This document shows, piece by piece, positions 42,249-50,965 of a stretch of DNA of 64,000 bases. The notes beneath the pieces are model-generated. The model was not told the origin of the DNA. It saw only the letters and a program-made list of their open reading frames with translations, and searched no databases. The stretch lies in assembly GCF_026626705.1 (NCBI RefSeq), contig NZ_JAPNKC010000001.1, positions 5,722,001-5,786,000 of the forward strand, written 5' to 3'. Made by a program: the position numbers and the translations under genes. The DNA is from Pyxidicoccus sp. MSG2 (GTDB lineage: Bacteria; Myxococcota; Myxococcia; Myxococcales; Myxococcaceae). Within the stretch, counting starts at the first letter, position 1. Each line of letters opens with the position of its first letter.

Positions 42249-42635
42249 ATGCACATGAAGCTCGCGAAGATGGCGATGATGCTTCCGTTGTTGGCGCTGG
42301 CTCCCACGGTGGCGCAGGCCGGGTCGAAGTGCAGCAGTCTCGCGGCGGTGGACGCGACGAACCGGTGGGCGCGCGGCGCGCTGGGCACCGTGCGCAACAG
42401 CGCCGACACCGTGTCGAACATCTATTGCATCACCTACTCGTGGGGCTACGCCTTCTGTAGCGCCCGCGATGCCTCGGGCAACACCGGCAGTTGCGGCACC
42501 AGCGACCCCGCCTACGTCAACGTCCTCAACTCCATGACGGAGGACGCGTACGTGTACTTCGCGTGGGACACGGCGGGCACGTGCAGCTCCATGGTGGTGG
42601 AGAGCATGTCCTGCCTGGACCCCAAGTCGCACTGA
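42249..42635 (+). CDS. Small secreted Cys-rich protein
   Basis: A 128-residue protein with a clear signal peptide (cleavage near APTVAQAG). The mature part has six cysteines spread over 90 residues (at KC, YC, FC, SC, TC and SC positions), suggesting disulfides, and no known domain. GAGAGG precedes ATG 42249; an in-frame ATG two codons later is also possible. It is divergent from the HEXXH protein across a 200-base gap and followed by another small exported gene. Function is unknown. Confidence 0.72.
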   Translation: MHMKLAKMAMMLPLLALAPTVAQAGSKCSSLAAVDATNRWARGALGTVRNSADTVSNIYCITYSWGYAFCSARDASGNTGSCGTSDPAYVNVLNSMTEDAYVYFAWDTAGTCSSMVVESMSCLDPKSH

Positions 42636-42652
42636 GCCCGAGCCTCACGCCC

Positions 42653-43180
42653 ATGCGCCTGTCATTGATGGGAGGCTGGCTGCTCAGCGTCGCCCTCGCG
42701 GGCGTGGGCGGGTATGGCCTGGCCCGGAGCACGGACTCCGGGCCAGCGCTCCGGCAGGGCCCCGAAGTCCAGGAGCAATTGGAGCAGCAGCGGGCCCTGC
42801 TCGTCTCGCTGCGGGCCCAGGTGGGCGCGCTGGACTCGCGCCTCGCGGACCTGGCCCGCGCTCCGTCCGCCGCGCCGCTGCCCACGCTCTCCGCGCCGCT
42901 GCCCGCCGCCACGGCCCTGGCGGCGGCTCCCGAGGAAGAGGTCGACGAAGAGGCCCGGGAGCGCGCGCGCGTGGAAGCAGAGACCCTCGTGTCGCGAGGC
43001 GACCGCGTGGTGGAGGCCGCGCTGAGCACGGGGCGCTGGCGACAGGAGGACATGCTCTCGCTGCGAGCCATGCTCCCCGGCATGCCGAAGGCCCAGCGCG
43101 AGGCCCTGCTGAGCCGGCTCATCACCGCCTACAACGAGCGGCGGCTCACCCAGGAGGAGGAGGACGGTCCGCTCTTCTGA
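42653..43180 (+). CDS. Membrane-anchored coiled-coil protein
   Basis: A 175-residue protein with an N-terminal helix (GGWLLSVALAGVGGYGLA) followed by a coiled coil (EVQEQLEQQRALLVSLRAQVGALDSRLADLA), a Pro/Ala linker and a helical acidic C-terminus. I do not recognise it. It begins 17 bases after the Cys-rich gene, so they probably share a transcript. It may bind a partner in the envelope. Confidence 0.65.
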   Translation: MRLSLMGGWLLSVALAGVGGYGLARSTDSGPALRQGPEVQEQLEQQRALLVSLRAQVGALDSRLADLARAPSAAPLPTLSAPLPAATALAAAPEEEVDEEARERARVEAETLVSRGDRVVEAALSTGRWRQEDMLSLRAMLPGMPKAQREALLSRLITAYNERRLTQEEEDGPLF

Positions 43181-43207
43181 GCCAGCGACCGCTGGCGGTG
43201 GGCCCGG

Positions 43208-44044
43208 TCATGGATTCAGGACCAGGTCCATCAGCCTCAGCGTCATGCCGCCGGTGAAGTCGATGGTGGCGCCGTTGAACCACGCGGCGTCATCACCGAC
43301 GAGCACGCTGACGAAGCGGGCCACCTCCTCCACCGTGCACATGCGCCCGGCCGGGTGCATCCGCGTGTGCGCGGCCTCCAGCCGTGCCAGCGCCTCCGGC
43401 GAGTACACGTGCCTCAGCGCGGGCGTCATCACCGTGGCGAACTTGAGCAGGTTGACGCGGTGCCCGAGCGGCCCCAGCTCCATCGCCAGGTGCTGCACGT
43501 ACATCTCCAGCGCCGCCTTGGACGCGCTGATGAGCCCGGTGTTGTGAAGGTGCGTCACGTCCAGCGGGTTCTGCAGGCCGAGCAGCCGGGCCTCCGGCGC
43601 CAGCATGTCCGCCGCCACCAGCGCCTGCGCCCAGTAGATGAACGAGTGCGCCATGGTGTCGAAGGTGCGGCGGATGCGGCGCGCGTGCAGCCGGTCCTCG
43701 CCCGCCGCCAGGAAGTGTCCCACCGATGCACCTGCAATCGAGTGGACGAAGAGCTTCACGCTGCGAGGGCCGGCCTCCCGCCGCAGGGCCTCCACTCCGG
43801 CCTCGGCGGCCTCCGGCGTGGACGCGTCCGCCTGCCAGAGCACCGCGCGGCGCCCCGCCCCTCGCACCGATTGCTCCATGCGCGCGCCGCTGTCCGGGTA
43901 CCGCCCGCGGTGGACGCCGAAGACGTCCAGCCCGGGCCTGCGCGCCACGGCCTCCGCGATGGCGGCTCCCGTGCCCGATGAGGCTCCCAGGACGAGCGCC
44001 CACCGCGAGGCGCCCGCGCCCTCATCCTCCTCCATACCGCTCAT
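43208..44044 (-). CDS. SDR-type oxidoreductase with no active-site Tyr
   Basis: A 278-residue short-chain dehydrogenase fold. The cofactor loop is LGASSGTGAAIAEAVA (residues 19-34), and FVHSIAGASVGHF resembles enoyl-ACP reductases. The Lys is present in NTGLISASKAALEMYV (K176), but the usual Tyr is Ile at K-4 and Thr at the FabI-type K-7 position. Catalysis is therefore doubtful or altered. It is the last gene of a four-gene operon with a patatin, KAS III and acyltransferase, so it likely works on an acyl product. It starts 6 bases after the acyltransferase stop. Confidence 0.78.
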   Translation of the reverse strand: MSGMEEDEGAGASRWALVLGASSGTGAAIAEAVARRPGLDVFGVHRGRYPDSGARMEQSVRGAGRRAVLWQADASTPEAAEAGVEALRREAGPRSVKLFVHSIAGASVGHFLAAGEDRLHARRIRRTFDTMAHSFIYWAQALVAADMLAPEARLLGLQNPLDVTHLHNTGLISASKAALEMYVQHLAMELGPLGHRVNLLKFATVMTPALRHVYSPEALARLEAAHTRMHPAGRMCTVEEVARFVSVLVGDDAAWFNGATIDFTGGMTLRLMDLVLNP

Positions 44045-44050
44045 GCCCCT

Positions 44051-44821
44051 CTACCTTCCCAGGCCCCTGCCGAGCTCCGCCGGCCGCTCGCGCGCTCTGT
44101 CCAGCAATGACTGCACCGCACCTGCAACCTCGTGGTGGGCCGCCAGCATCGCGGCCCTATCGCCCGCGTCGAAGCCGGGCTCCAGGTGGCGCGTCATCGG
44201 CTCGCCCACCCACTGCGTCATCTTCACGGGGAAGGGGAGGGAGAAGGGCCACACGCCCGTCGCTCCCACGCCCAGCCACAGCGGCAGCCGCGCCGGCATC
44301 CCCACCCGCCGTCCTAACGCATAGCCGTCGTTGAGGCCCAGGTACGCATCGTCCATCCCGCTTCCACCCACGGGGACAATTGGCAGCCGGTAGCGCACCG
44401 CCAGCCGCAGGTAGCCCAGCCGCTCGCCCCAGTCCACGCGGTAGCGATTGCGGAAGCTCCGGCAGCCCTCCCGCGTGCCACCGGGCTGCAAGAGCACGTG
44501 CTCGCCATTCGCCACCGCCTCCGCCAGCCGCGGGTCATCCCCCGTGACGAAGCCCAGCCCGTCCGCCACCTCGCGCAGGCCGGGAATCCGCCCGAAGGCG
44601 CCGTGGGCCACGCCGTGCGGCAGGTAGCCCAGGCGCTCGTGGAGCGTCACCGTCAGCATGCACAGGTCCACCGCCAGGGGCCGCCCGTGGTAGCCGACGA
44701 TGAGCTTCGCGCCGGGGCGCAACAGCGGCTCCAGGTTCACCACCTCGTAGCGGTGGTAGCGGCGGAGCAGCCGGAAGGTGGCCAGCCACGCGGCCAGCGG
44801 CAGGCCGCCCGCGCGCTTCAT
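44051..44821 (-). CDS. Acyltransferase (LPLAT/DGAT-like)
   Basis: A 256-residue membrane-associated acyltransferase. It has a GYHGRPLAVD segment near residue 43-52, where the HxxxxD catalytic spacing is extended (His to Asp spacing is seven positions), and the PGGTREGCRSFR block (substrate-binding PGGxxE, residues about 113-124) typical of diacylglycerol/monoacyl transferase relatives. It would transfer an acyl chain to a glycerol lipid or alcohol. ATG 44821 overlaps the KAS III stop by ATGA. The spacing anomaly makes the exact chemistry uncertain. Confidence 0.78.
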   Translation of the reverse strand: MKRAGGLPLAAWLATFRLLRRYHRYEVVNLEPLLRPGAKLIVGYHGRPLAVDLCMLTVTLHERLGYLPHGVAHGAFGRIPGLREVADGLGFVTGDDPRLAEAVANGEHVLLQPGGTREGCRSFRNRYRVDWGERLGYLRLAVRYRLPIVPVGGSGMDDAYLGLNDGYALGRRVGMPARLPLWLGVGATGVWPFSLPFPVKMTQWVGEPMTRHLEPGFDAGDRAAMLAAHHEVAGAVQSLLDRARERPAELGRGLGR

Positions 44822-45786
44822 CCGCCCACCCGGTACAGCACCGCGCCGTGCGCCACGCCCGCGCCCACGCCCACCAGCAGAATCCGGTCCCCGGGCTTCA
44901 CCGGCCGCGTGCGCAAGAGCCGGTCCAACCCCACGCCCAGCGACGCCGAGCCCACGCTGCCCACCGTGTCCACCACGCGCACGCTCCGCTCCAGCGTCAC
45001 GTCCATGGCTCCGAGGATGGCCTCCAGCATGCTCCCGTTGGGCTGGTGCGTGAGCACCCACTCCACTTCGCGCAGGGCCACACCGGCCTCGTTCAGCACC
45101 GAGCGCGCCGCCCCCAGCAGCGCGTCCAACGCCACGCGCGTCATCTCCTTGCTGGGCGTGAGGAAGCGCATCCGCTCCGGCTTGCCGGTGGCGTGCGGGT
45201 TCTCCAGCACCACGTCCGTGGGCAGCGTGCCGTCGTTGCCCAGGGCCACGCCCAGCACGCCCTCGCCGGGGCGCCCCGCGCCGAGCACCGCCGCCGCCGC
45301 CGCGTCGCCCAGCACCAGGTACGGGCGCGGGTCCTCCGGGGTGGTGGTGCGCGACAGCAATTCCACCGAGACGATGCCCACCGGCCCCCAGCCCGTCGCC
45401 ACCGAGCGCGTCGCCAGGTCGAAGGCGCTGAGGAAGCCCATGCACGCGTTGCTCACGTCCATGGCGTCACAGGTGCCGGAGAGCCCCAGCGCCGCCGCCA
45501 CGCGGTTGGCCGTGGCGGGCGTGGTGACGTCGCCGCCCATGGAGGTGACGTAGAGGATGCGGCGCAGCGCCCGGGCCTCCAGTCCCGCAACCTCCAGCGC
45601 GCCGCGCAGCGCGGTGGCGGCCAGGTCCGCGGCCTTCGTGCCCGGGGGGGCGAAGTGCCGGGTGTGGATGCCCGACTTCTGCTCCACCTCCGCGGCGTCG
45701 CGGCCCACGCGCGCGCACAGCTCCGCCGTCGTCACGGCGCGGCCGGGGAGGACGCTCGCGGTGCCGAGGATGCGGACGGGAATCAT
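44818..45786 (-). CDS. 3-oxoacyl-ACP synthase III-type (KAS III) enzyme
   Basis: A 322-residue FabH/OleA-like thiolase-fold protein. The nucleophile is C115 (SNACMGF) and H247 is present (LTHQPNG). The third catalytic residue, Asn in GNT of FabH, is Ser277 in VGSVGSAS. KAS III enzymes condense acyl-CoA with malonyl-ACP, or join acyl chains head-to-head. It overlaps both neighbours (ATGA at each junction), so it is made together with the patatin and acyltransferase. It is probably not the housekeeping FabH because of this context and the Ser substitution. Confidence 0.85.
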   Translation of the reverse strand: MIPVRILGTASVLPGRAVTTAELCARVGRDAAEVEQKSGIHTRHFAPPGTKAADLAATALRGALEVAGLEARALRRILYVTSMGGDVTTPATANRVAAALGLSGTCDAMDVSNACMGFLSAFDLATRSVATGWGPVGIVSVELLSRTTTPEDPRPYLVLGDAAAAAVLGAGRPGEGVLGVALGNDGTLPTDVVLENPHATGKPERMRFLTPSKEMTRVALDALLGAARSVLNEAGVALREVEWVLTHQPNGSMLEAILGAMDVTLERSVRVVDTVGSVGSASLGVGLDRLLRTRPVKPGDRILLVGVGAGVAHGAVLYRVGG

Positions 45787-47696
45787 GCCGCCCGCCTTCC
45801 GCCGGGGTGGGGCTCCTGGGGACAGGCGCGCGTCTTGACCCGGTGCCAGTGCGCCTTCAAGTCTTCCAGCTTCCCCGCCAGCGCGCCGTCCGCGGCGGCC
45901 CGGTCGAGGATGTCCCGCGCGCGGGCGAAGTCCATGGCCGTGAGCAGCGGCAACTCCGCCGAGGGGATGTCGTAGCTGACGTCCGCCAGCAGCGACTCCG
46001 AGTCCCCGCTGCGGTGCAGCAGCAGCACGCCGCTGGCCACCAGGTCCAGCGCCCGCGACACCGGGTTGAGGCCCGCGAGGAAGCGGCCCAGCCCCGTGCG
46101 CGGCATGAAGGCCGAGTCGCGCACGCCGAAGGGGAAGATGTTGCTGGAGAAGATGAGGTCCGCGCCCGCGCCCAGCAGCACGTTGGCCGGCACCATGCTG
46201 GTGAAGGCGCCGTCCACGTACCGCGCGGGCGGCACCAGCGTGGGCGCGAAGACGCCGGGCGCCGAGCCGCTGGCGCGCACCCCCATCGCCACCGGCCCGT
46301 GCTCCAGCGCCACGCAGTGCCCGCTCGCCAGGTCTGTCGCCACCGGCAGGAAGCGGACGGACAGCTCCTCCAGCGAGGTGTCTCCGAAGTCCTGCCGCAC
46401 GAAGTGCTCCAGGGAATACGACGTCACCATCGCGCCCGTGGCGGCCAGGGAGAGCTGGCGATTCACCGCGCGCTCCTCCAGGCGCAAGAGCCCCTCGAGC
46501 CCGCTCTTCCCGTCCAGCGCGCTGCCGCAGAAGTACGCGCCCACCATCGAGCCCATGCTGGCGCTGCTGATGAAGTCGATGGGGATGCCCTGGCCCACCA
46601 GCCAGCGCAGGATGAACACGTGGTAGAAGCCCCACACGCCGCCGCCGCTGAGCGCCAGCCCCACGCGCCGGTGGCTGATGGCCCGCGCCCAGCGCGACAG
46701 TGCGTCCTGCTCCGCATCACTCAACTCCACGTCCTCCAAGGGCCGCTCGCCCACGGGCAGCCGCACCATCCGCTGGAGTCCCAGCCGAAGCCAGCACGCA
46801 GGCAGCACCCGCGTGTCCACGGCCAGCTCCTCGCTCCGCGGCAGCCCGCCCAGCTCCGCGCCCCGGGACGGCTTCTCGGGGTCGATGACCACCGTGGGCA
46901 GCACGCGGTGTCCGGGCGTGAGCGGAGGCCGCGCGTGTTGCGGTCCGGGGACCAGCCGCACCGTCTTTCCTGGCAGTGACGTGTCCGTGACGCGGCAGCC
47001 GTCCAGGAAGACGTAGTGCGCGTCATGCTCTCGCGCAATCCGCTGGAGCACTTCCGCATCCACCCGGCCGGGCACTCCCGGCGTGGGTGCGCAGGCGCGG
47101 AGCACGCCGTCGGCGCCTTCCGACACCCCGGTGGCGGGGCCTTCCGCGCGCAGCAGCAGCACCCGGTCCCCGAAGTCCCGCACGAGCACCTTCGCCACCA
47201 GCGCGATGAGCGTGGACAGCGGTGCGTCCGGCACGTCGCTCTCGAAGGCCACCACCTCCGCGCTGGGGTGCAATTCCTCCTGCCGGGGCGCGCCCTTCGC
47301 GCGGAGGCCCACGTCCTGCCGCGGCTCCGCGCGGGCCCGCACCCGTTCCCAGACGGTGTCCCGGGGGAAGAAGAGGCCGCGTGACTCGGAGGTGGCCCGC
47401 GCGGTGACGGTGTTCTTCCCACCCACCAGCGCCTCCACGCCCAGCGGCGTGCCCGGCCGCAGCGTCAGCAGGTGCTCCCCGCCCCGGCGCACGTCCAGCT
47501 CCCCGTCCAGCAGCAGGAAGAAGCCCTCCGCGTCCCGGTCCTCCTCGCATACCACCGCGTCCTTCGCCCAGTGGGCCTCCTGGCCCCGCTCCAGCAATTG
47601 CAGCAGCACGGTGTTGCTGGTGTGCCGGAGCGCTGGCGCACGCTTCAGGGCGTAGAGCCTTCGGCGCTGCACATCGAGACGCGTGGAGTTTGCCAT
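45783..47696 (-). CDS. Patatin-like phospholipase with cyclic-nucleotide-binding-like N-terminus
   Basis: A 637-residue protein. Residues about 10-120 look like a cyclic-nucleotide-binding regulatory fold (LLQLLERGQEAHWAKDAVVCEEDRDAEGFFLLLDGELDVRRGGEHLLTL). The C-terminal patatin domain has oxyanion loop GGGVWGFYH, the nucleophile elbow SSASMGSMVG (SASMG instead of the usual GxSxG), and the catalytic Asp in VDGAF. It would release fatty acids from phospholipids, feeding the KAS III and acyltransferase. ATG 47696 is used, but a TTG 21 bases earlier sits next to GAGAGG. A hairpin lies at this start. Confidence 0.88.
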   Translation of the reverse strand: MANSTRLDVQRRRLYALKRAPALRHTSNTVLLQLLERGQEAHWAKDAVVCEEDRDAEGFFLLLDGELDVRRGGEHLLTLRPGTPLGVEALVGGKNTVTARATSESRGLFFPRDTVWERVRARAEPRQDVGLRAKGAPRQEELHPSAEVVAFESDVPDAPLSTLIALVAKVLVRDFGDRVLLLRAEGPATGVSEGADGVLRACAPTPGVPGRVDAEVLQRIAREHDAHYVFLDGCRVTDTSLPGKTVRLVPGPQHARPPLTPGHRVLPTVVIDPEKPSRGAELGGLPRSEELAVDTRVLPACWLRLGLQRMVRLPVGERPLEDVELSDAEQDALSRWARAISHRRVGLALSGGGVWGFYHVFILRWLVGQGIPIDFISSASMGSMVGAYFCGSALDGKSGLEGLLRLEERAVNRQLSLAATGAMVTSYSLEHFVRQDFGDTSLEELSVRFLPVATDLASGHCVALEHGPVAMGVRASGSAPGVFAPTLVPPARYVDGAFTSMVPANVLLGAGADLIFSSNIFPFGVRDSAFMPRTGLGRFLAGLNPVSRALDLVASGVLLLHRSGDSESLLADVSYDIPSAELPLLTAMDFARARDILDRAAADGALAGKLEDLKAHWHRVKTRACPQEPHPGGRRAA

Positions 47697-47697
47697 T

Positions 47698-47723
47698 GAG
47701 GCTTCAAAGAATAACAAAGCCTC
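47698..47723 (-). promoter_or_regulatory. Hairpin at the patatin translation start
   Basis: GAGGCTT (47698-47704) and AAGCCTC (47717-47723) are exact complements, 12 bases apart. On the minus strand the hairpin contains the GAGG that would serve as ribosome-binding site and ends next to the ATG. It could control translation of the lipid operon, or be an operator. Confidence 0.45.
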
Positions 47724-47794
47724 TCTGGTGACGGATACGGGTCGGAACGGCCCCCGTGTCTATTTTTGCATCAGTATTGCTTGTTTTGCTTGTT

Positions 47795-50700
47795 TCACAC
47801 GGAGTGTGGCCGCGGGGGGCTTTCCGCTGGGGGTGGAGTGCGCGGCGGGTGGTGCCTGCGGACGCGTGAGCGTGCCGTCTCTACCAGCACATACAGCACG
47901 GGGATGAAGATGAGGTTGACAAAGGTGGACAGGAGCATGCCCCCGAAGACGGTGGTGCCCAATGACTTGCGCGCGGAGGCACCTGCCCCGGAGGCCAGCA
48001 TCAGCGGCACCACGCCCATGAGGAAGGCGAAGGACGTCATCAGGATGGGGCGCAGGCGCGTCTGTGCCGCGTGGATGGCGGAGTCCGCCACGCCGCGGCC
48101 CTCGCCGCGCAACTGCTCGGCGAACTCGACGATGAGGATGGCGTTCTTGCTGGCCAGGCCCACCAGCATGACGAGCCCCACCTGGCAGAACACGTCGTTC
48201 TGCAGGCCGCGCAGGTTCTGCAGGCCGAGCGCGCCCAGCATGGCCACCGGCACGCCGAGGAGGATGACGGCGGGCAGGGCGAAGCTCTCGTACTGCGCCG
48301 ACAGCACCAGGAACACGAAGACGATGCCCAGGCCGAAGATGAGCAGCACGCTGCTGCCCGCCTGGCGCTGCTCCTGCGACAGGCCCGTCCACTCGAAGGT
48401 GTAGCCCGTGGGGAGGGACGCGCGCGCCACCTTCTCCATGGCGTCCAGCGCCTGCCCGGTGCTGCGACCCGGCGCCGCCTGGCCATTCAGGCCCGCCGAG
48501 CGGAAGAGGTTGTAGTGCTGGATGTTCTGCGCGCTGGTAATCGGCTTCACGCTGACGAGCGACTCCAGCGGCACCATCTGCCCCGACATCGCGCGCACGT
48601 AGAGCGCGTTGATGTCCTTGGGCTCGTTGCGGAACGGCACGGCCGCCTGCACGTAGACGCGGTACACGCGGCTGGCGAAGGTGAAGTCATTCACGTACTG
48701 GCTGCCCAGGTACACCTGCAGGGTGGAGAAGACGGCGTCCAGCGGCACCCCCAGCGCCAGCGCCTTCTCGCGGTCCACCTGCACGTCCAGCAGCGGCGTG
48801 CTGGCGGTGAACGAGGAGAAGACGCCTCTCAGGCCCATGTCCTGGCTGGCACGCGCCACCAGCGCATCCGTCGTCTGGGACAGTTCCGCCAGCGAGCGGC
48901 CGCCCTGCTGGTCCTCGAGGACGAACTCGAAGCCGCCCACGCTGCCCACGCCACGGATGGCGGGCGGCTCGAAGGGCAGCACGCGCGCGCCGCCGATGCC
49001 GAGCAGCGGGCCGCGCAGTCGCTCCACCAGACCCGCCACGCTCTGCTCCTTCTTCGTGCGCTCGTCCCAGGGGTGCAGGTTGATGAAGAGGGTGCCGTAG
49101 TTGGCGCCGGTGCCCAGCAGCGAGAAGCCGCCCACGGTGAAGATGTCCTGCACCTCCTTCTGCTGGCGCAGCACCCCTTCCGCCTGGAGGAGCACCTGTC
49201 GCGTGTAGTCCAGCGACGTGCCCTCCGGGCCCTGCACCGCGACGATGAGGTAGCCCTGGTCCTCGCCGGGGATGAAGCCGGAGGGCGTGAGGCGGTAGAC
49301 GAAGAAGGTGCCGGCGAGGCACACGAAGAAGGCGATGGTCACCGGCCACTTCAGCGGCCCGGTGAGCCGCACGAGCAGCCCGCCGTACGCGTCGCGGAAC
49401 TTGTTCAGCCCCTGGTCGAACAGCCGGAACACCTTCCACTTCTGTCCCTCGTGCGGCTTGAGGAGCAGCGCGCAGAGGGCGGGGGACAGCGTGAGGGCCA
49501 CGAGGGCCGAGAGGCTGATGGAGAAGGCGAGGGTGAGCGCGAACTGCCGGTAGATGATGCCCGTGGTGCCAGGGAAGAAGGACACGGGGACGAACACGGA
49601 GGACAGCACGAGGGCGATGGCCACCAGCGCGCCGGCCACCTGCTTCATGCCGCGGTGGGTGGCCTCGCGGGCGTCCACGTCGTCGTGCTCCATGGTGCGC
49701 TCGACGTTCTCGATGACGATGATGGCGTCGTCCACCACGAGGCCCGTGGCCAGGGTGAGGCCGAAGAGCGTCAGCGTGTTGATGGAGAAGCCGAACGCGC
49801 TGACGAAGAGGAAGGTACCCACCAGTGACACCGGCAGCGTGGTGGCCACCACCAGCACGCTGCGCCAGCCGTGCAGGAAGATGAACACCACCAGCACCAC
49901 CAGGAGGATGGCCTCGCCCAGCGTCTGGAGCACCTCCTCAATCGACGCCTGCACTGCGGCGGTGGTGTCGAAGGCGCGCTGGTACGCCATGCCCGGGGGG
50001 AAGGTCCCCTTGAGCCGCTCCAGCTCCTGGATGACGCCGTCGCGCACCTCCAGCGCGTTGGAGCCCGGGAGCTGGAAGATGCCCAGGCCCACGGCATCGC
50101 GGCCGTTGAAGCGCAACATCTGCCCGTAGTTCTCCGCGCCCAGCTCCGCGCGGCCCACGTCCTTGAGCCGCACCAGCGAGCCGTCCTGTCCGCGCTGCAC
50201 GACAATCTGGCCGAACTGCTCCGCGGTGGTGAGCTGTCCCAGCACGCGCACGGTGAACTGGTACGTCTGGCCCGGAGGCGCGGGGTCCTGGCCCACCTGG
50301 CCCGCGCCCACCTGCACGTTCTGCGAGCGCAGCGCATTCACCACGTCCGTCGCCGCCAGCCCGCGCCGGGCCAGCTCCGTGGGGTCCAGCCACAGGCGCA
50401 TGGCGAAGCGGCGCTCACCGAAGATGCGCACGTCGCCCACGCCCTTCACGCGCAGGAGCGCGTCACGGATGAAGACGTCCGCGTAGTTGCTGAGGAAGCC
50501 CGTGTCGTAGCGGTTCTCCTTGTCGAACAGGCCGAAGGCCATGAGCAGCTGCGTCTGCGCCTTGTTGACGGTGACGCCCAGCGCGTTGACCTCGGCGGGC
50601 AGCTGCGGGGATGCGGTGGCGACGCGGTTCTGCACGTCCACCGCGGCGAGGTCCAGGTTGCGCCCCGGGTCGAAGGTGACGGTGATGCTGCTCACCCCGG

Positions 50701-50956
50701 TGTTGCTGCTGGTGGAGGAGATGTAGCGCATCCCCTGCACGCCGTTGAGCTGGCGCTCCAGCACGGTGGTGACGGCGCTCTCCACCGTTTCCGCGGACGC
50801 GCCGATGTATGTCGCCGTCACCTGCACCACGGGCAGCGACAGGTCCGGATACTGCTCGATGGGGAGCGAGGGGATGGAGATGACGCCCACCAGCGTGATG
50901 ATGATGGACACCACGCTGGAGAAGACGGGCCGGCGGATGAAGAAGTCAGTAAACAT
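47795..50956 (-). CDS. RND multidrug efflux transporter, inner membrane pump (HAE1/AcrB-like)
   Basis: A 1053-residue, 12-helix RND pump. It begins MFTDFFIRRPVFSSVVSIIITL as in the HAE1 family. The proton-relay motif in TM4 is intact (LATGLVVDDAIIVIENVERTM, with the Asp-Asp pair), and the large periplasmic loops between TM1/2 and TM7/8 are full length. It exports hydrophobic compounds by proton antiport. It is the last gene of a TolC-MFP-RND operon, 9 bases after the MFP gene. The drug range cannot be predicted. Confidence 0.96.
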   Translation of the reverse strand: MFTDFFIRRPVFSSVVSIIITLVGVISIPSLPIEQYPDLSLPVVQVTATYIGASAETVESAVTTVLERQLNGVQGMRYISSTSSNTGVSSITVTFDPGRNLDLAAVDVQNRVATASPQLPAEVNALGVTVNKAQTQLLMAFGLFDKENRYDTGFLSNYADVFIRDALLRVKGVGDVRIFGERRFAMRLWLDPTELARRGLAATDVVNALRSQNVQVGAGQVGQDPAPPGQTYQFTVRVLGQLTTAEQFGQIVVQRGQDGSLVRLKDVGRAELGAENYGQMLRFNGRDAVGLGIFQLPGSNALEVRDGVIQELERLKGTFPPGMAYQRAFDTTAAVQASIEEVLQTLGEAILLVVLVVFIFLHGWRSVLVVATTLPVSLVGTFLFVSAFGFSINTLTLFGLTLATGLVVDDAIIVIENVERTMEHDDVDAREATHRGMKQVAGALVAIALVLSSVFVPVSFFPGTTGIIYRQFALTLAFSISLSALVALTLSPALCALLLKPHEGQKWKVFRLFDQGLNKFRDAYGGLLVRLTGPLKWPVTIAFFVCLAGTFFVYRLTPSGFIPGEDQGYLIVAVQGPEGTSLDYTRQVLLQAEGVLRQQKEVQDIFTVGGFSLLGTGANYGTLFINLHPWDERTKKEQSVAGLVERLRGPLLGIGGARVLPFEPPAIRGVGSVGGFEFVLEDQQGGRSLAELSQTTDALVARASQDMGLRGVFSSFTASTPLLDVQVDREKALALGVPLDAVFSTLQVYLGSQYVNDFTFASRVYRVYVQAAVPFRNEPKDINALYVRAMSGQMVPLESLVSVKPITSAQNIQHYNLFRSAGLNGQAAPGRSTGQALDAMEKVARASLPTGYTFEWTGLSQEQRQAGSSVLLIFGLGIVFVFLVLSAQYESFALPAVILLGVPVAMLGALGLQNLRGLQNDVFCQVGLVMLVGLASKNAILIVEFAEQLRGEGRGVADSAIHAAQTRLRPILMTSFAFLMGVVPLMLASGAGASARKSLGTTVFGGMLLSTFVNLIFIPVLYVLVETARSRVRRHHPPRTPPPAESPPRPHSV

Positions 50957-50965
50957 GCCGCCTCC

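Noticed and set aside
48071..49828. A 585-codon plus-strand frame opposite the RND pump
   Set aside because: Shadow of the pump gene, with no recognised domain.
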